DNA of 64,000 nucleotides. Origin: Bimastos eiseni. Its lineage: Eukaryota; Annelida; Clitellata; Crassiclitellata; Lumbricidae. Of the stretch, positions 1 through 10,545 are shown piece after piece. The first letter of the stretch is position 1, and the number at the start of each line of letters is the position of its first letter. The DNA lies in NCBI GenBank assembly GCA_959347315.1, contig OY365806.1, forward strand, positions 55,851,217 to 55,915,216. The letters run 5' to 3'. Made by a program: the position numbers and the translations under genes. The notes under the pieces were generated by a model. That model was not told the origin of the DNA and ran no database searches. It saw nothing but the letters and a program-made list of their open reading frames with translations.

Positions 1-287
1 AACGTTCTCAAATTGGGTCTTAAAATGCATTTGACCCTTTGACCGCCAGAGGTGATCGGTCAGATTGCCATCTTTGCAAAATGCGCTATATTTTGAGTCT
101 TGATACAAACACAAAAATGGTCATTTTTAAGATATTGTGGAGTGCTGATGAATTGCCATGAAACTGAGTTTCTGTTAGGATAGTTTATAAGAGCAATTCA
201 GTAACTCACTGGTAATTCAGAGCAGCTTAAGGTATACTTTGGGCAATTAGACCTTGTGTACACTCTAAATTGATCGTTTTGTTACAG

Positions 288-968
288 TTGAAAAGAAGTC
301 GTCATCTAGTGAAAGAGTCTGTCGCACTGGTTTCACACAGACTCACAAGAAAAAAGTAATATTTCCTAAGTGTTTTTGATGAAATGCCATCTCTTTGGGA
401 GAGCATCCTATTGTGGCATGTCGTCTTGACTGATTGAAGTGGTTGTGTAAATTTGAAAATAATCGGTTCATTTTAAGTGCAACGAGTGCCTTATTGTACA
501 CAAAATGTCCGCTTTACGACACCAGACGAGGCTTGAGGCGTATTCTTGATTCTGATGCTGTCCAGGACTCTTTATGTAAAGTGGCTGTAAATGGATGTCA
601 CTGCTTACAAAGGCTTAGCATGATGATTACAGGAGTATTGAGAAAGCTGCTTGTATAGGATAACTGGCTGAGTTTTCTGTAAGTATATGTGTGCTAGGTC
701 AGTATACTTTGTTGCAAGTCTATGCAGATTCTTGGTGCTTCTTCATTTGTAAGACCCATTTATTTTAGCCCCTTCATTTGTGTAACTAATCTGAACTGAG
801 AGTCAAAAATATATCTTCACTATTGTATTAATGATGTCCAATTGGGAAGGTTTGAGTGTCATTGGTTATCTATCAGGATCTGTTGTTGTACAGAAGGTTT
901 GACTAGTTAAGGATTTCCACAGAACCATAAATACTACAATATTATAGGTGTCACTGAGTAAAGCAGAG

Positions 969-1038
<70 letters not shown>

Positions 1039-4000
1039 CTTTTGTCTGCAGCTCATGAATCCTGTTTAATAATATTCCTGGAGGATATAAAGGCATTGCT
1101 CCATTAGTTTCAAGATCAACAGATCCTTGTCTAGCCCATACACTGATCCATGTTGTCTTCATACGTAACTCTACTACAATAATATTATTTTCTAAATGAG
1201 CAGAAGCAAAATTGATTCGGTTTAAAATACTTCATTATGTGATGTTGATATAATTTGATTTATTATTCTGGTCGTTTTGACTTTTTTGTAGAATTCTGTG
1301 AATTACAATAAAAGTCTGAAGGTAGTCGATACATTCAGTGAACCATCTGGTCTGAAGTACTTGGAGACTCTTCCCCTGCTAAGGAGCAAAGTGACTCTTC
1401 TGGCAAGAGACTTGACCTCAAAGTTTAAAGGAGAATTGGTCTATTCAGAGGATAAGAAGCAGGTTGAACTTTACATTTCGAAACTTTACGAAACTTTACA
1501 GTTTCTTTACATTTCTGCATGGCTGTTGTACAGTTGTAATAACTTGTGATCGTCAGTTTATGCCATGCTTGTATTCATAATGCGATCTGTCACATTGAAT
1601 TTAATAAAACGAAGATTGTTATTATAATTTAAGATCAGTTTTGAAATGGTTTGAAATTGCTGCTACACATACATCAAATGCACCACTATGTTACTGCAAT
1701 GATAGGCTGTTTTATGAGGATATGATTCAAATTAGAGATTATGTCGATACCGATTATTGCACAGTGGGTGGTCTCACCACTGGTCTGAAGAAACCATTGG
1801 CTCGATGACACGATATGGGAACGGAACGAAATGCCGTCCTTCACAGACCCAGTGATGTTGCTGTCATCATTTCGCTTTTATAGACTGAAATTAATATTAT
1901 AAAATTAAGAAAATAATTTTTAATATCGGCGCCGATTATTTTGCCGCTATCTAATATTGATGATATCTCTATCATCGGCCCGATTAATCGGCCGACCGAT
2001 TATTCGGTATAGCTCTAATTCAAATACACGAGAAAACTCTCTTCTCATGTCTCATGTGTTGGGCTTGAGTTGAAATACAAGAACCCTGTGGTGCCTGCTT
2101 TTCTCAATTGGTTCTATACTCATACTGACTTATTTATTTGATTCAGATGCCAAAGAAGTCTCTCCGAGTCATGTCCAATGACATCTGCTCGTTCTGCAGA
2201 GAGCGAGTCTTCATCGTTGAGCGTTGTATTGCTGAGGGATTGCTCTTCCATCGTCAATGTTTCCGTTGTGAGATTTGTTCTGGCCTCCTTAACATCACTT
2301 CCTATTCATTTCAGATGAATGGTGAAGGAAAAGGTAAGGAACAACTCTTCTTCTTCTTCTCATCTTTTTATTATGTATCTTTCGATAGAATATTTACAAA
2401 ACTCTCTTTGTGTGTTATTGTCAGCATACCCTAACTTTTGGAAACACGTGGTTACTTAGGGGCATAGCAAATTGGTTTAGAACCTAAATTTTATGCAAAT
2501 TTTGCTTTAAATAATTTTTTCTTGAATGCATCACTAGGCATGATCCTCAGGGTTTATGACTCTTTATGGAATCAAAATCACTTTACCAATTGACTTGAAA
2601 TGTTGTACTTGTGCTGACATTTGTTAGACATATAAGATATATGAAAGAGCAGAGTTGAGTGCCTCTACTAAGGTTTGAAAATTTATATTGTTAAGTTTTG
2701 TCTTTATGAATGTCTTAAGTGTGATATTGCCACTAGCACTCATTTTTCAGTGTTGTGAACTGGTCTTAATAATAACCTCTAGAGGTGAAACGCCAATTTC
2801 TAGCATTCAGCACTGACCAATGGTACACTGCACAGTTTAATGAAACATTCCCATTAAAATGTATTCTTCTAATCAACTGTTCTGCAGTGTGCATCAGATC
2901 ATCAGTGTAACGGTATTGGTACCCAGGTAATGTGCATTTTATGGTTGATCTGTTGATATGGTCTTCATGGAGGAAAGGTTGGTGCTTCCTAAGCAACTTA
3001 GGGTGTCTTTATCAGCATACTGGTTCTGGGTTCAACAGTGATATTATCAGATTCATCATCTGCTGTGAAGGCTTTTAGTTACTGAAAGCTTTGTCTAATT
3101 TTTTCGACAATCTGTGATTTTAGAAATTTTCTGTCATGCCAAATGTCATGAAACACAACTGAAGACAAGAGATAAACTGGTCCATCTGTTTAACAATCCT
3201 GCTTCAAGGGTCATTTTGCCAGTTGACCGAATCACTTTCAATGCAAGTAAGTAGCAAATTAATTGATGAACTAAAGTTCACGTCTATTAAGTTTTTTGGT
3301 CAATTTTTGCTGCTTTTGCTGTAATTGAGCAATGCGCCATCGAGAGGTTCTTAGCGCCTTTGAGAGGTTCTTGTAAGGCGCTATATAAATAGCCTGATAC
3401 ATACATGGAATATTAGTAATTCCTAAATTCCTGGCGTGGCATGTGTCACACACACAAACTGCTGAAGATGATCTTTTTATCTGATAAAGACTATGAAAGA
3501 AATTAATGTCCATGGAAAATGTTGTTTAAAATGCATCAATGATGAGACGTAATGGATAACCAACCATACACTCAACTGTGTTTGCAAAGTGGTTCATAAC
3601 CCCATTTCATATGCTTTAGTCATGTCGCTTTTGTTGTTTTCATCATCATCATCATCACCACCATCAACTTTATCTTTATTGTCATCATTGTTGCTACTTG
3701 GATGAGAGATTTAGCAAATTTCAAACATCCAATATATCTAGAGACCACTCTCAGCCAAGGTATACATGATCAATCTCTATTTTGGCTTTCATTTAAAGTT
3801 GTGTTATGTTATGACTACTCTCTTACCTTTGAGTCCTGCAGAACTTTACATCAGTGTCACTATGCATATCTTCTTCTTGTAAAGAAATTAATTGTAACAA
3901 GACCAGTTCCTTATGGTTTACTTTTCTCACAAAATGATGGAGATATAAAATTTCTTTTTCAGCGAGAAATAAATTGATCAAGCAGTCTAAAGTCAATAAA

Positions 4001-7000
4001 AACGAAATGTGGAAGAAGGACTACAAGCAGGATCGAATGAATCAGCGGAATTTCTTAGGATCTAAGACTTATGATAATCTAAGCAGGTAGGTGTATTATT
4101 GATAAATGTGACCATCTGGGATATATTAGGTGTGAAACATTGGGTTGCTGGACAGAATACTTTCTGTGGTTGGTTGATGGAGCAACATGTTACATTATAT
4201 AAAAGTCTCAACATGTCCCAGAAAACTTAAAAGAGATATGCACAATTAGGGATCTACGAACTGCATTCCTTAGAAAAATCAATGTGGAAAATTAAGATTA
4301 TTTAACACAAGTGATGGCTAAAAACATTGTGCAGTAATGTGGGAAACTATGTATATGTGCTATGCAATAAATTCTTCAAAGGATTGCAGTTTTGTCTGTC
4401 ACAGTTTACAACTTATCACACAGTGAGAAACTGAATGTTCACATATAGGCTAGTATATTGCCAACAAAGCCATTTCATTTTATGGTCATTAAACTAGAGC
4501 TGAGAGAGCTAAGTATTATGCCAACCAGATATTTGGCTGTTACATTGTTAGCGTGAGTGTTTTACATTTTTGCGAGTTAAACTGTTTATATTGTATTTGG
4601 AACAGTTCTACAGAGGACGAGCTTTGCTTCTCAAGTGATTCCGACTCTGAACAGCCAGACTTGTCTTGGGACGAATGCGTACGGCAGAATGAAGCAATTC
4701 TCTCACCTCCATTGAGTGAGAAAATCGCATCATCTCCTGGGAATAGTTGTGAAGAATGGAGGGGAGAGAGTATGGATGATGGAGGCAGTGATTGGGAAAC
4801 AGAGAGTGAAAGGGATTTTCCTTTACAAGGTAAACTCTTCAACACTAAAAGTAAAATGAAGTTTTATGCCCCTTCTGAACTGTTATTAACTTGACATGCT
4901 ATATTGGTTAATGTGCTGTACAATGATTGTAGGGTGGCACTGAATATTGAGTAGTTTACATGCTATATCCAAAGGCGTGCACTCCTATTACTTTGCATTA
5001 ACAAATCCATGCTATACATACTTACACATTCACATACACATAATTTAAAATTTAATTTACTTTTAATAGATTCAATGTTCTAAGCATTAACAAACACTGT
5101 TAGTCCAGATACTCATACTAATGACATTATCCAGATTAATGCTATGAACATTAGCACAAGAGTGACTTAGTGGAAATGAATTGATGCTACATGCATTAAT
5201 CCACTTAGGTTGCATACTAGTGCATTATGTTTCAGGCTCAAAAGACTGCAATGGTAAAGCTGACAAAGTTGAAAAGGAAGCTAACAGTGACGTAGCAATG
5301 CACCAAGTTTCACCATATGAGAATTCAAAACCTAGCATTGTCCATGAAAGTAAACTTCAGAATCGGAAGGCATTCTTTGATGCTGTCGCTCAACCTGTGA
5401 GGATAGATGCTCGCCTCTTCCTGGGTCTTGGTCCTCAATTAGAAGGCGGCTTTGGGAACAAAACATCACCAGGTGAATCCACGGATGTCAAAGAAGACAA
5501 TATCGATGTGGAGACAAAGGAGCAGTCTCCAGGCGCTAAGAGAGAAGACAAGAATGACATCTTTAGAATTAACAATGGTTCAGGACAAAAGAAGGCATCA
5601 AAAAGACACAGAAAGCAGAAGAAAAGGAAGAAGGAGACAAAGGTCAGAAGAAAGAAGCTGATGAGGACAAGGAAACAACCGTCAGACAGAAGGAAGACTG
5701 AAGCAGCAGCAGCGCCATGTACAACTGCTGTAGCCAGTGCCAGCGTGGCCGCCACCCATCAGACGGTGGCCCTCGTTCCGCTCTCAGAGGAAGAGACAAG
5801 CAGCAGCGATGAAGAGGAAACAAGTCAGGGAACAGAAGCCGCTGCTCGTGTAAACTCTGGTGGATGTGGTTTCACTGAAGGCTTTACAGATGGCAGTCAT
5901 GTGGGAACCAATTCAGTCCTCAGTGTTTCCAGTAACTCTGAACAAGACGAGAAGGTTGCAGAGTCATCCATAGAACGAACAGACAGCAGCTATTTGCCTC
6001 TGGATTCTGATAGTAACAAAGAGGAGCCATCTAGTAATGTTTTGTACTCTTCAGAACATGAGGGTAAAGCTCCAAGGCCGGGCCTTCTTTCGGCCGAGGC
6101 CATGTTTAGTTCATACGAGGAAGCAGCTGCTGCGACAACTGGCGAGGATCAGCTGGAGGATTTCTCAGAGAGTACGGGTGACGATGAGGACAATGTAGAG
6201 CCTCAATTGGCAGATGAAGACGTGTTTCTTGTGAAGAACAGCATGAAGGTAGAACCTATCGGGGATGATGCTATCGTCATGCTGGAGCACTGTAATGCTG
6301 AACAGAATCAGAAGAACAAATCTACTGAAGCAGAGAGTATGGATGATGTGATACGTGATGAGAAAGTGCTGGCCAGTTTTGAGGACAGTTTCAAATCTCG
6401 CCAGATTGATTCTGACGATAGGATGAACCTTTGTGTAACGCAACCAGACAACGATTTGTCTCAGTCGATCAATTCTGGGGATGTTGTACAAAATGATGTT
6501 GTCAAAGAGGTGGGAGTGGGGATGGCAATTCAACAAGTCATAGATGCAGATCAGACGAAGGAGCGTGGTAGCGGCTGTGGTGATGATTCTATTGGAAACG
6601 ATGAGGATGGCAAATTAACAAGAGACAAAGAAAATCTGTTACCATCTAAAGAATCAGGAGTGGAATACGAAGATGAGGAGATGGGAACCATAGAGGAAGA
6701 GTTCCCTGGGTTGGGATATGGAGGAACTCTAGGGAAAGTGGTTCTGAAGAAAATTTCTGTCAAAGCAGAAGTGGAGAGTTTAAGTGAAGATGACAAAGAC
6801 ATGTGCCCTGATTTGAACAGGAAAGAAATGACCAAGAAACACAGAGACAGCAACAACTCTACACAGGTCAAAGTCTGTGAGGACGTGTTGAGGCACTCTG
6901 AGCAAAGGAAGGAAGCTGAAGTCATCTCGGCGGCGGCTGGTGTTGACGTGGACAAGGATTTTGAGTTTATCGACCAAGAATGTAGTCTTGTTTCTGTAGA

Positions 7001-8717
7001 TCCTCTGTTGCGTCTGAACTGTCTCCTTCGGAGTCTTTCTTCAAGCAAAAACGATGTTGATAAGCCATTATCTGATATGTTGCATTCGAATGTTGCCTCA
7101 GATCTTAAAGAAAGCAACATTTGTAGTGAGCAACAACCGACTACATTGTTTGAGCTACAGTCATGTGCAGCAAAACCTTCAGGTGTTTGGACCAATACAG
7201 AGGAGGAAGCAGTGGTAGACACATTAAATGCACTTTTAGAGAAACCAAGCAAGTCTACAGCTTTTGAAGACCGATGTATCGTAGATGAGAACATTAATTA
7301 TATTCGTCCTTTGTCAGTGAATGAAGGGACACAGAAGGTCAAAAGTCAGTTGGGTTCATTGGTGCCCATTGTTTCCAGTGCCTCACTGAACTGTGAGAGA
7401 TGTATCTGCATGACAGATGAGGACTCAATTGAGACAGATATGCTGGGGATTGACAAGAGTGGGTCGTTAGAAACTGTGATGAATTTGGTAGAGATGAAGG
7501 ATGAAGAGGAGAGTGAAAGATTAGCTATACAAAAAGAGAAAGTGATAACTGACGAGGATGTCAGTCAGATTAGTGTAAAGGTGACTCATGACTTAAGTCA
7601 GATGTTTACAGCAGATGATATGCAGAGTTGTTCCACTGATACACAGGTCACAGATGATGCGACCAAAGAACAAGACCACAATGCAGTCAGTAGCAGAGCC
7701 TACAGTACTAATACCCCAAGTTCTGCAACTCCTTGTAGCATCTTGGATGCTAAAAGAAGGTTTTTCCAAGAAATATCTCAGCCGGTCAGGATCAGTCCTC
7801 ACATAGTCTTTAAAGATGATTTTCCATTGTTAAAAGAGTGCACTTCTACTAAGCAGTTACTGACGGAAGTGACAACTGGTAGTAGTGCGACATTGAACTC
7901 AATTTCAGCATCAGATGAACAAACAACTGGTCCTGTGATTGAACAAAAGGAAGAACAGACTGACGATGATGCTCCTGCTAGCAGACAAGAAAAGGCAAAG
8001 AGGCGACTATTGCCTGCGATTCCTACCGATCAGCTACCACTGGATGTATCATCGGAAACTTTCAATATCAAACCTGTTTTTCAAGTCAGCAACAGTCCAG
8101 AGAATATCCGACCGACTAGAGAGGTGCCAGATGTCTTGTTTTTGTCTGAGGGGGAAATTCATCGAAGGATGGAGCCGAGCAATAGGAGATTGCTGCCATC
8201 CTGTGATGCACTTTTTCATGTTAAACCATCTGAATCATTTGTCTCATCTGCTACTGATGGAAAGGTGGTGCTGGAGAGACATGGTTCTATGCCGATCGAA
8301 CGAATCTCAATGCTGTCTGGAAACGAAGGACGAGCGGCACCAGGCTCTGCTTCCGACTCAAGTGGTAATGGCCATCAGGATGCTATTGAAGATGGTGTAA
8401 AAGGATTAGCACTGAGAGATCAAACATACAATGCTGTTAGCAGTGCACCTACAGCCGTGACGGCTGAGAATCTCGAATCAAAGGACTGCATAGGTACAAG
8501 GTCTGCCTCATTAGGTACTGAGATTAATAACTTATGTGTAACAGAGGAAGCCGTTTCTCTTCATGGAAATGTTACCAAGAGGAGAATGACTAAACGTAGT
8601 AATCTCACAAAGCATCGAAAACAGCTCAACAACTCGTTGCCAGAACTCAGTAACCGAACACAAGAATACGACATCAACTTCAAGACTAATTCAGAAATTC
8701 ATCACCAAGAACACTGA
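288..8717 (+). CDS. MICAL / MICAL-like LIM-domain protein, 3' part (7 exons)
   Basis: Exons read by hand: 288-355, 1292-1462, 2147-2333, 3124-3246, 3963-4086, 4606-4829 and 5236-8717. Every junction is GT-AG and the phases agree throughout, giving about 1,460 codons with the stop TGA at 8715-8717. The gene starts upstream of the window. The zinc-binding LIM domain (exons 2147-2333 and 3124-3246) has CSFC, then a MICAL-style RVFIVER segment, then HRQCFRCEIC, and closes with FCHAKC. A basic linker follows (exon 3963-4086), then an acidic stretch rich in SDSDSE (exon 4606-4829). Known MICALs are flavin monooxygenases with CH and LIM domains that oxidise F-actin. MICAL-like proteins lack the enzyme domain and act with Rab proteins. 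The FAD and CH parts would lie before position 1, so the two cannot be told apart here. No C-terminal bMERB coiled coil was seen. The LIM assignment is firm; the family name is inferred from it. Confidence 0.72.
970..1035. repeat. (TA)n microsatellite
   Basis: About 33 uninterrupted TA units inside the intron 356-1291. The remainder of that intron shows nothing recognisable. Confidence 0.95.
1733..2017. mobile_element. hAT-type MITE with 8-bp target duplication
   Basis: A 285-bp non-coding element in intron 1463-2146. The flanking direct repeats ATTCAAAT (1725-1732 and 2018-2025) are identical. The ends are TAGAG...CTCTA, and the terminal inverted repeats share ATACCGA / TCGGTAT cores. The right end is rich in CGGCCGATTAATCGG-type words. 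An 8-bp duplication and short imperfect TIRs are diagnostic of the hAT superfamily. No transposase is present. Confidence 0.82.
2147..3246 (+). CDS. LIM domain exon pair (2147-2333 and 3124-3246)
   Basis: The first exon starts after TTCAG and reads MPKKSLRVMSNDICSFC onward. It carries the first zinc module and the first ligands of the second. The split falls after the codons for MNGEG, and the second exon supplies FCHAKC with the last ligands, then a Lys/Arg-rich segment ending RITFNA. The ligand order is C-x2-C-x17-H-x2-C-x2-C-x2-C, with the final pair spaced C-x3-C. The short gap between the two modules and the VER signature match MICAL LIM domains better than LMO, PINCH or zyxin LIMs. Donor sites are GTAAGG at 2334 and GTAAGT at 3247. 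Confidence 0.75.
3331..3408. repeat. SINE-tail-like fragment (GCGCTATATAAAT motif)
   Basis: Carries GAGAGGTTCTT twice, then GTAAGGCGCTATATAAATAG and CATACAT. A closely similar block lies at 19321-19384, so this is an interspersed repeat. It sits in intron 3247-3962, which also has a (CAT)n run near 3640. The other short introns of this gene (2334-3123, 4087-4605, 4830-5235) show nothing recognisable. Confidence 0.6.
5236..8717 (+). CDS. Terminal 3.5-kb exon encoding a disordered acidic tail
   Basis: The exon starts after TTTCAG at 5230-5235 and stays open for 1,160 codons. The product is low in hydrophobic residues, rich in Ser, Glu and Asp, and has no recognisable fold. A basic patch of Lys/Arg runs over about 5590-5700. 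Two blocks share the pattern (K/R)-x-F-F-x4-Q-P-V-R-I, at about 5365-5410 and 7750-7800. Two later blocks begin with RRLLP (about 8005 and 8187), each followed by a short segment containing KP. These look like repeated short linear binding motifs. Just after the stop, at 8719, is the sequence ACCA/GTAAGTAAG, a strong donor-like site, so an isoform with a spliced 3' UTR or an alternative C-terminus is possible. Confidence 0.75.
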
Positions 8718-9008
8718 CCAGTAAGTAAGCTGATGCGTTATAATGAGAAGAATGGCTCTAGCCAGTTACATACCATCTAATGAGTTGTACATGATTAAAT
8801 GTAACAGTAGACGAGTTACTCGTACAGAATCATACACTCGTACATCATAGGCAATGTCACTGTCTTGAATCTGATGTAATATGTTATCATTTAATTGAAT
8901 GCATTAAGTTTTTTATTTTAAGTCACTATCTAATGACCATTAGCTTACTAAATGTGTTGGGTGGATTGTTGGTTAGCAGAAATGTGGTTGAATATGAATT
9001 CATCAAAG

Positions 9009-10348
9009 ATATAAGCTACTCGGTAGATGTAATCTGAAATTCATTTACATAGCTACATGGTAGATGTAATCTGAAATTCATGGATATAGCTACCTGATAG
9101 ATGTAATCTGAAATTCATTTGCATAGCTAACTGGTAGATGTAATCTGAAATTCATGGATATAGCTACGTGGTAGATGTAATCTGAAATTCATGGATATAG
9201 CTACCTGGTAGATGTAATCTTAAATTCATTTACATAGCTACCTGGTAGATGTAATCTGAAATTCGTTTACATAGCTACCTGGTAAATGTAATCTGAAATT
9301 CATTTACATAGCTACCTGGTAGATGTAATCTGAAATTCATGGATATAGCTACGTGGTAGATGTAATCTGAAATTCATGGATATAGCTACCTGGTAGATGT
9401 AATCTGAAATTCATTTACATAGCTACATGGTAGATGTAATCTGAAATTCATGGATATAGCTACCTGATAGATGTAATCTGAAATTCATTTGCATAGCTAA
9501 CTGGTAGATGTAATCTGAAATTCATGGATATAGCTACGTGGTAGATGTAATCTGAAATTCATGGATATAGCTACCTGGTAGATGTAATCTTAAATTCATT
9601 TACATAGCTACCTGGTAGATGTAATCTGAAATTCGTTTACATAGCTACCTGGTAAATGTAATCTGAAATTCATTTACATAGCTACCTGGTAGATGTAATC
9701 TGAAATTCATGGATATAGCTACGTGGTAGATGTAATCTGAAATTCATGGATATAGCTACCTGGTAGATGTAATCTTAAATTCATTTACATAGCTACCTGG
9801 TAGATGTAATCTGGAATTCATTTACATAGCTACCTGGTAGATGTAATCTGAAATTCATTTACATAGCTACCTGGTAGATGTAATCTGAAATTCATGGATA
9901 TAGCTACCTGGTAGATGTAATCTGGAATTCATTTACATAGCTACCTGGTAGATGTAATCTGAAATTCATGAATATTGCTACCTGGTAGATGTAATCTGAA
10001 ATTCATTTACATAGCTACCTGGTAGATGTAATCTGAAATTCATGGATATAGCTACCTGGTAGATGTAATCTGAAATTCATTTACAGAGCTACCCGGTAGA
10101 TGTAATCTGAAATTCATGGATATAGCTACGTGGTAGATGTAATCTGAAATTCATGGATATAGCTACGTGGTAGATGTAATCTGAAATTCATGGATATAGC
10201 TACGTGGTAGATGTAATCTTAAATTCATTTACATAGCTACCTGGTAGATGTAATCTTAAATTCATTTACATAGCTACCCGGTAGATGTAATCTGAAATTC
10301 ATGAATATTGCTACCTGGTAGATGTAATCTGGAATTCATGGACATAGC
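9009..10348. repeat. 37-bp tandem array (about 36 copies) with 370-bp higher-order repeat
   Basis: The unit is TAGATGTAATCTGAAATTCA followed by TTTACATAGCTACCTGG. Variants replace TTTACAT with TGGATAT or CCTGG with CGTGG. Rare variants (ACATGG, CTGATAG, TTTGCATAGCTAACTGG, GTAAATG) recur exactly 370 bp apart (9051/9421, 9118/9488), which shows a ten-unit block was duplicated. The array lies 290 bp past the stop of the MICAL-like gene, and its last unit runs into a SINE head. The stretch 8718-9008 is its 3' flank and shows nothing else. Confidence 0.97.
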
Positions 10349-10545
10349 TAGCTGATTGGGTAGAGTGCAGAACCTGCAAAGGCTAAGAGCATTAGGTTCA
10401 ACACCCACCCTAAGATGGTTACTGTGTGGGGACCTTAAGCAAGTCCTTCACGCGTAATAGCTGAGCGCTGTCGATCAATGCTTGGTCATTAGATAGTGAC
10501 CTTTAATAAATGCATAATAGCATTTATAAAATAGTAATGGTAATA
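10341..10545 (+). mobile_element. tRNA-derived SINE
   Basis: An A-box-like word TAGCTGATTGGG (10349-10360) and a B-box-like word GGTTCAACACC (10395-10405) have internal pol III promoter spacing. A tRNA-unrelated body and an A/T-rich tail with AATAAT units follow. It cannot fold as a functional tRNA. The sequence from 10546 to 13188 shows no gene or repeat I recognise. Confidence 0.7.

Noticed and set aside
866..1162. 98-codon minus-strand frame with an Ile-Tyr run
   Set aside because: Caused by the (TA)n microsatellite; flanks show no coding character.
6551..7294. 247-codon minus-strand frame inside the MICAL-like tail exon
   Set aside because: Shadow of the plus-strand coding exon; Ser/Leu-rich antisense composition. 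Other antisense frames here are the same.
9009..10348. CRISPR-like array
   Set aside because: The units are contiguous 37-mers with no unique spacers, the DNA is clearly animal, and there are no cas genes.
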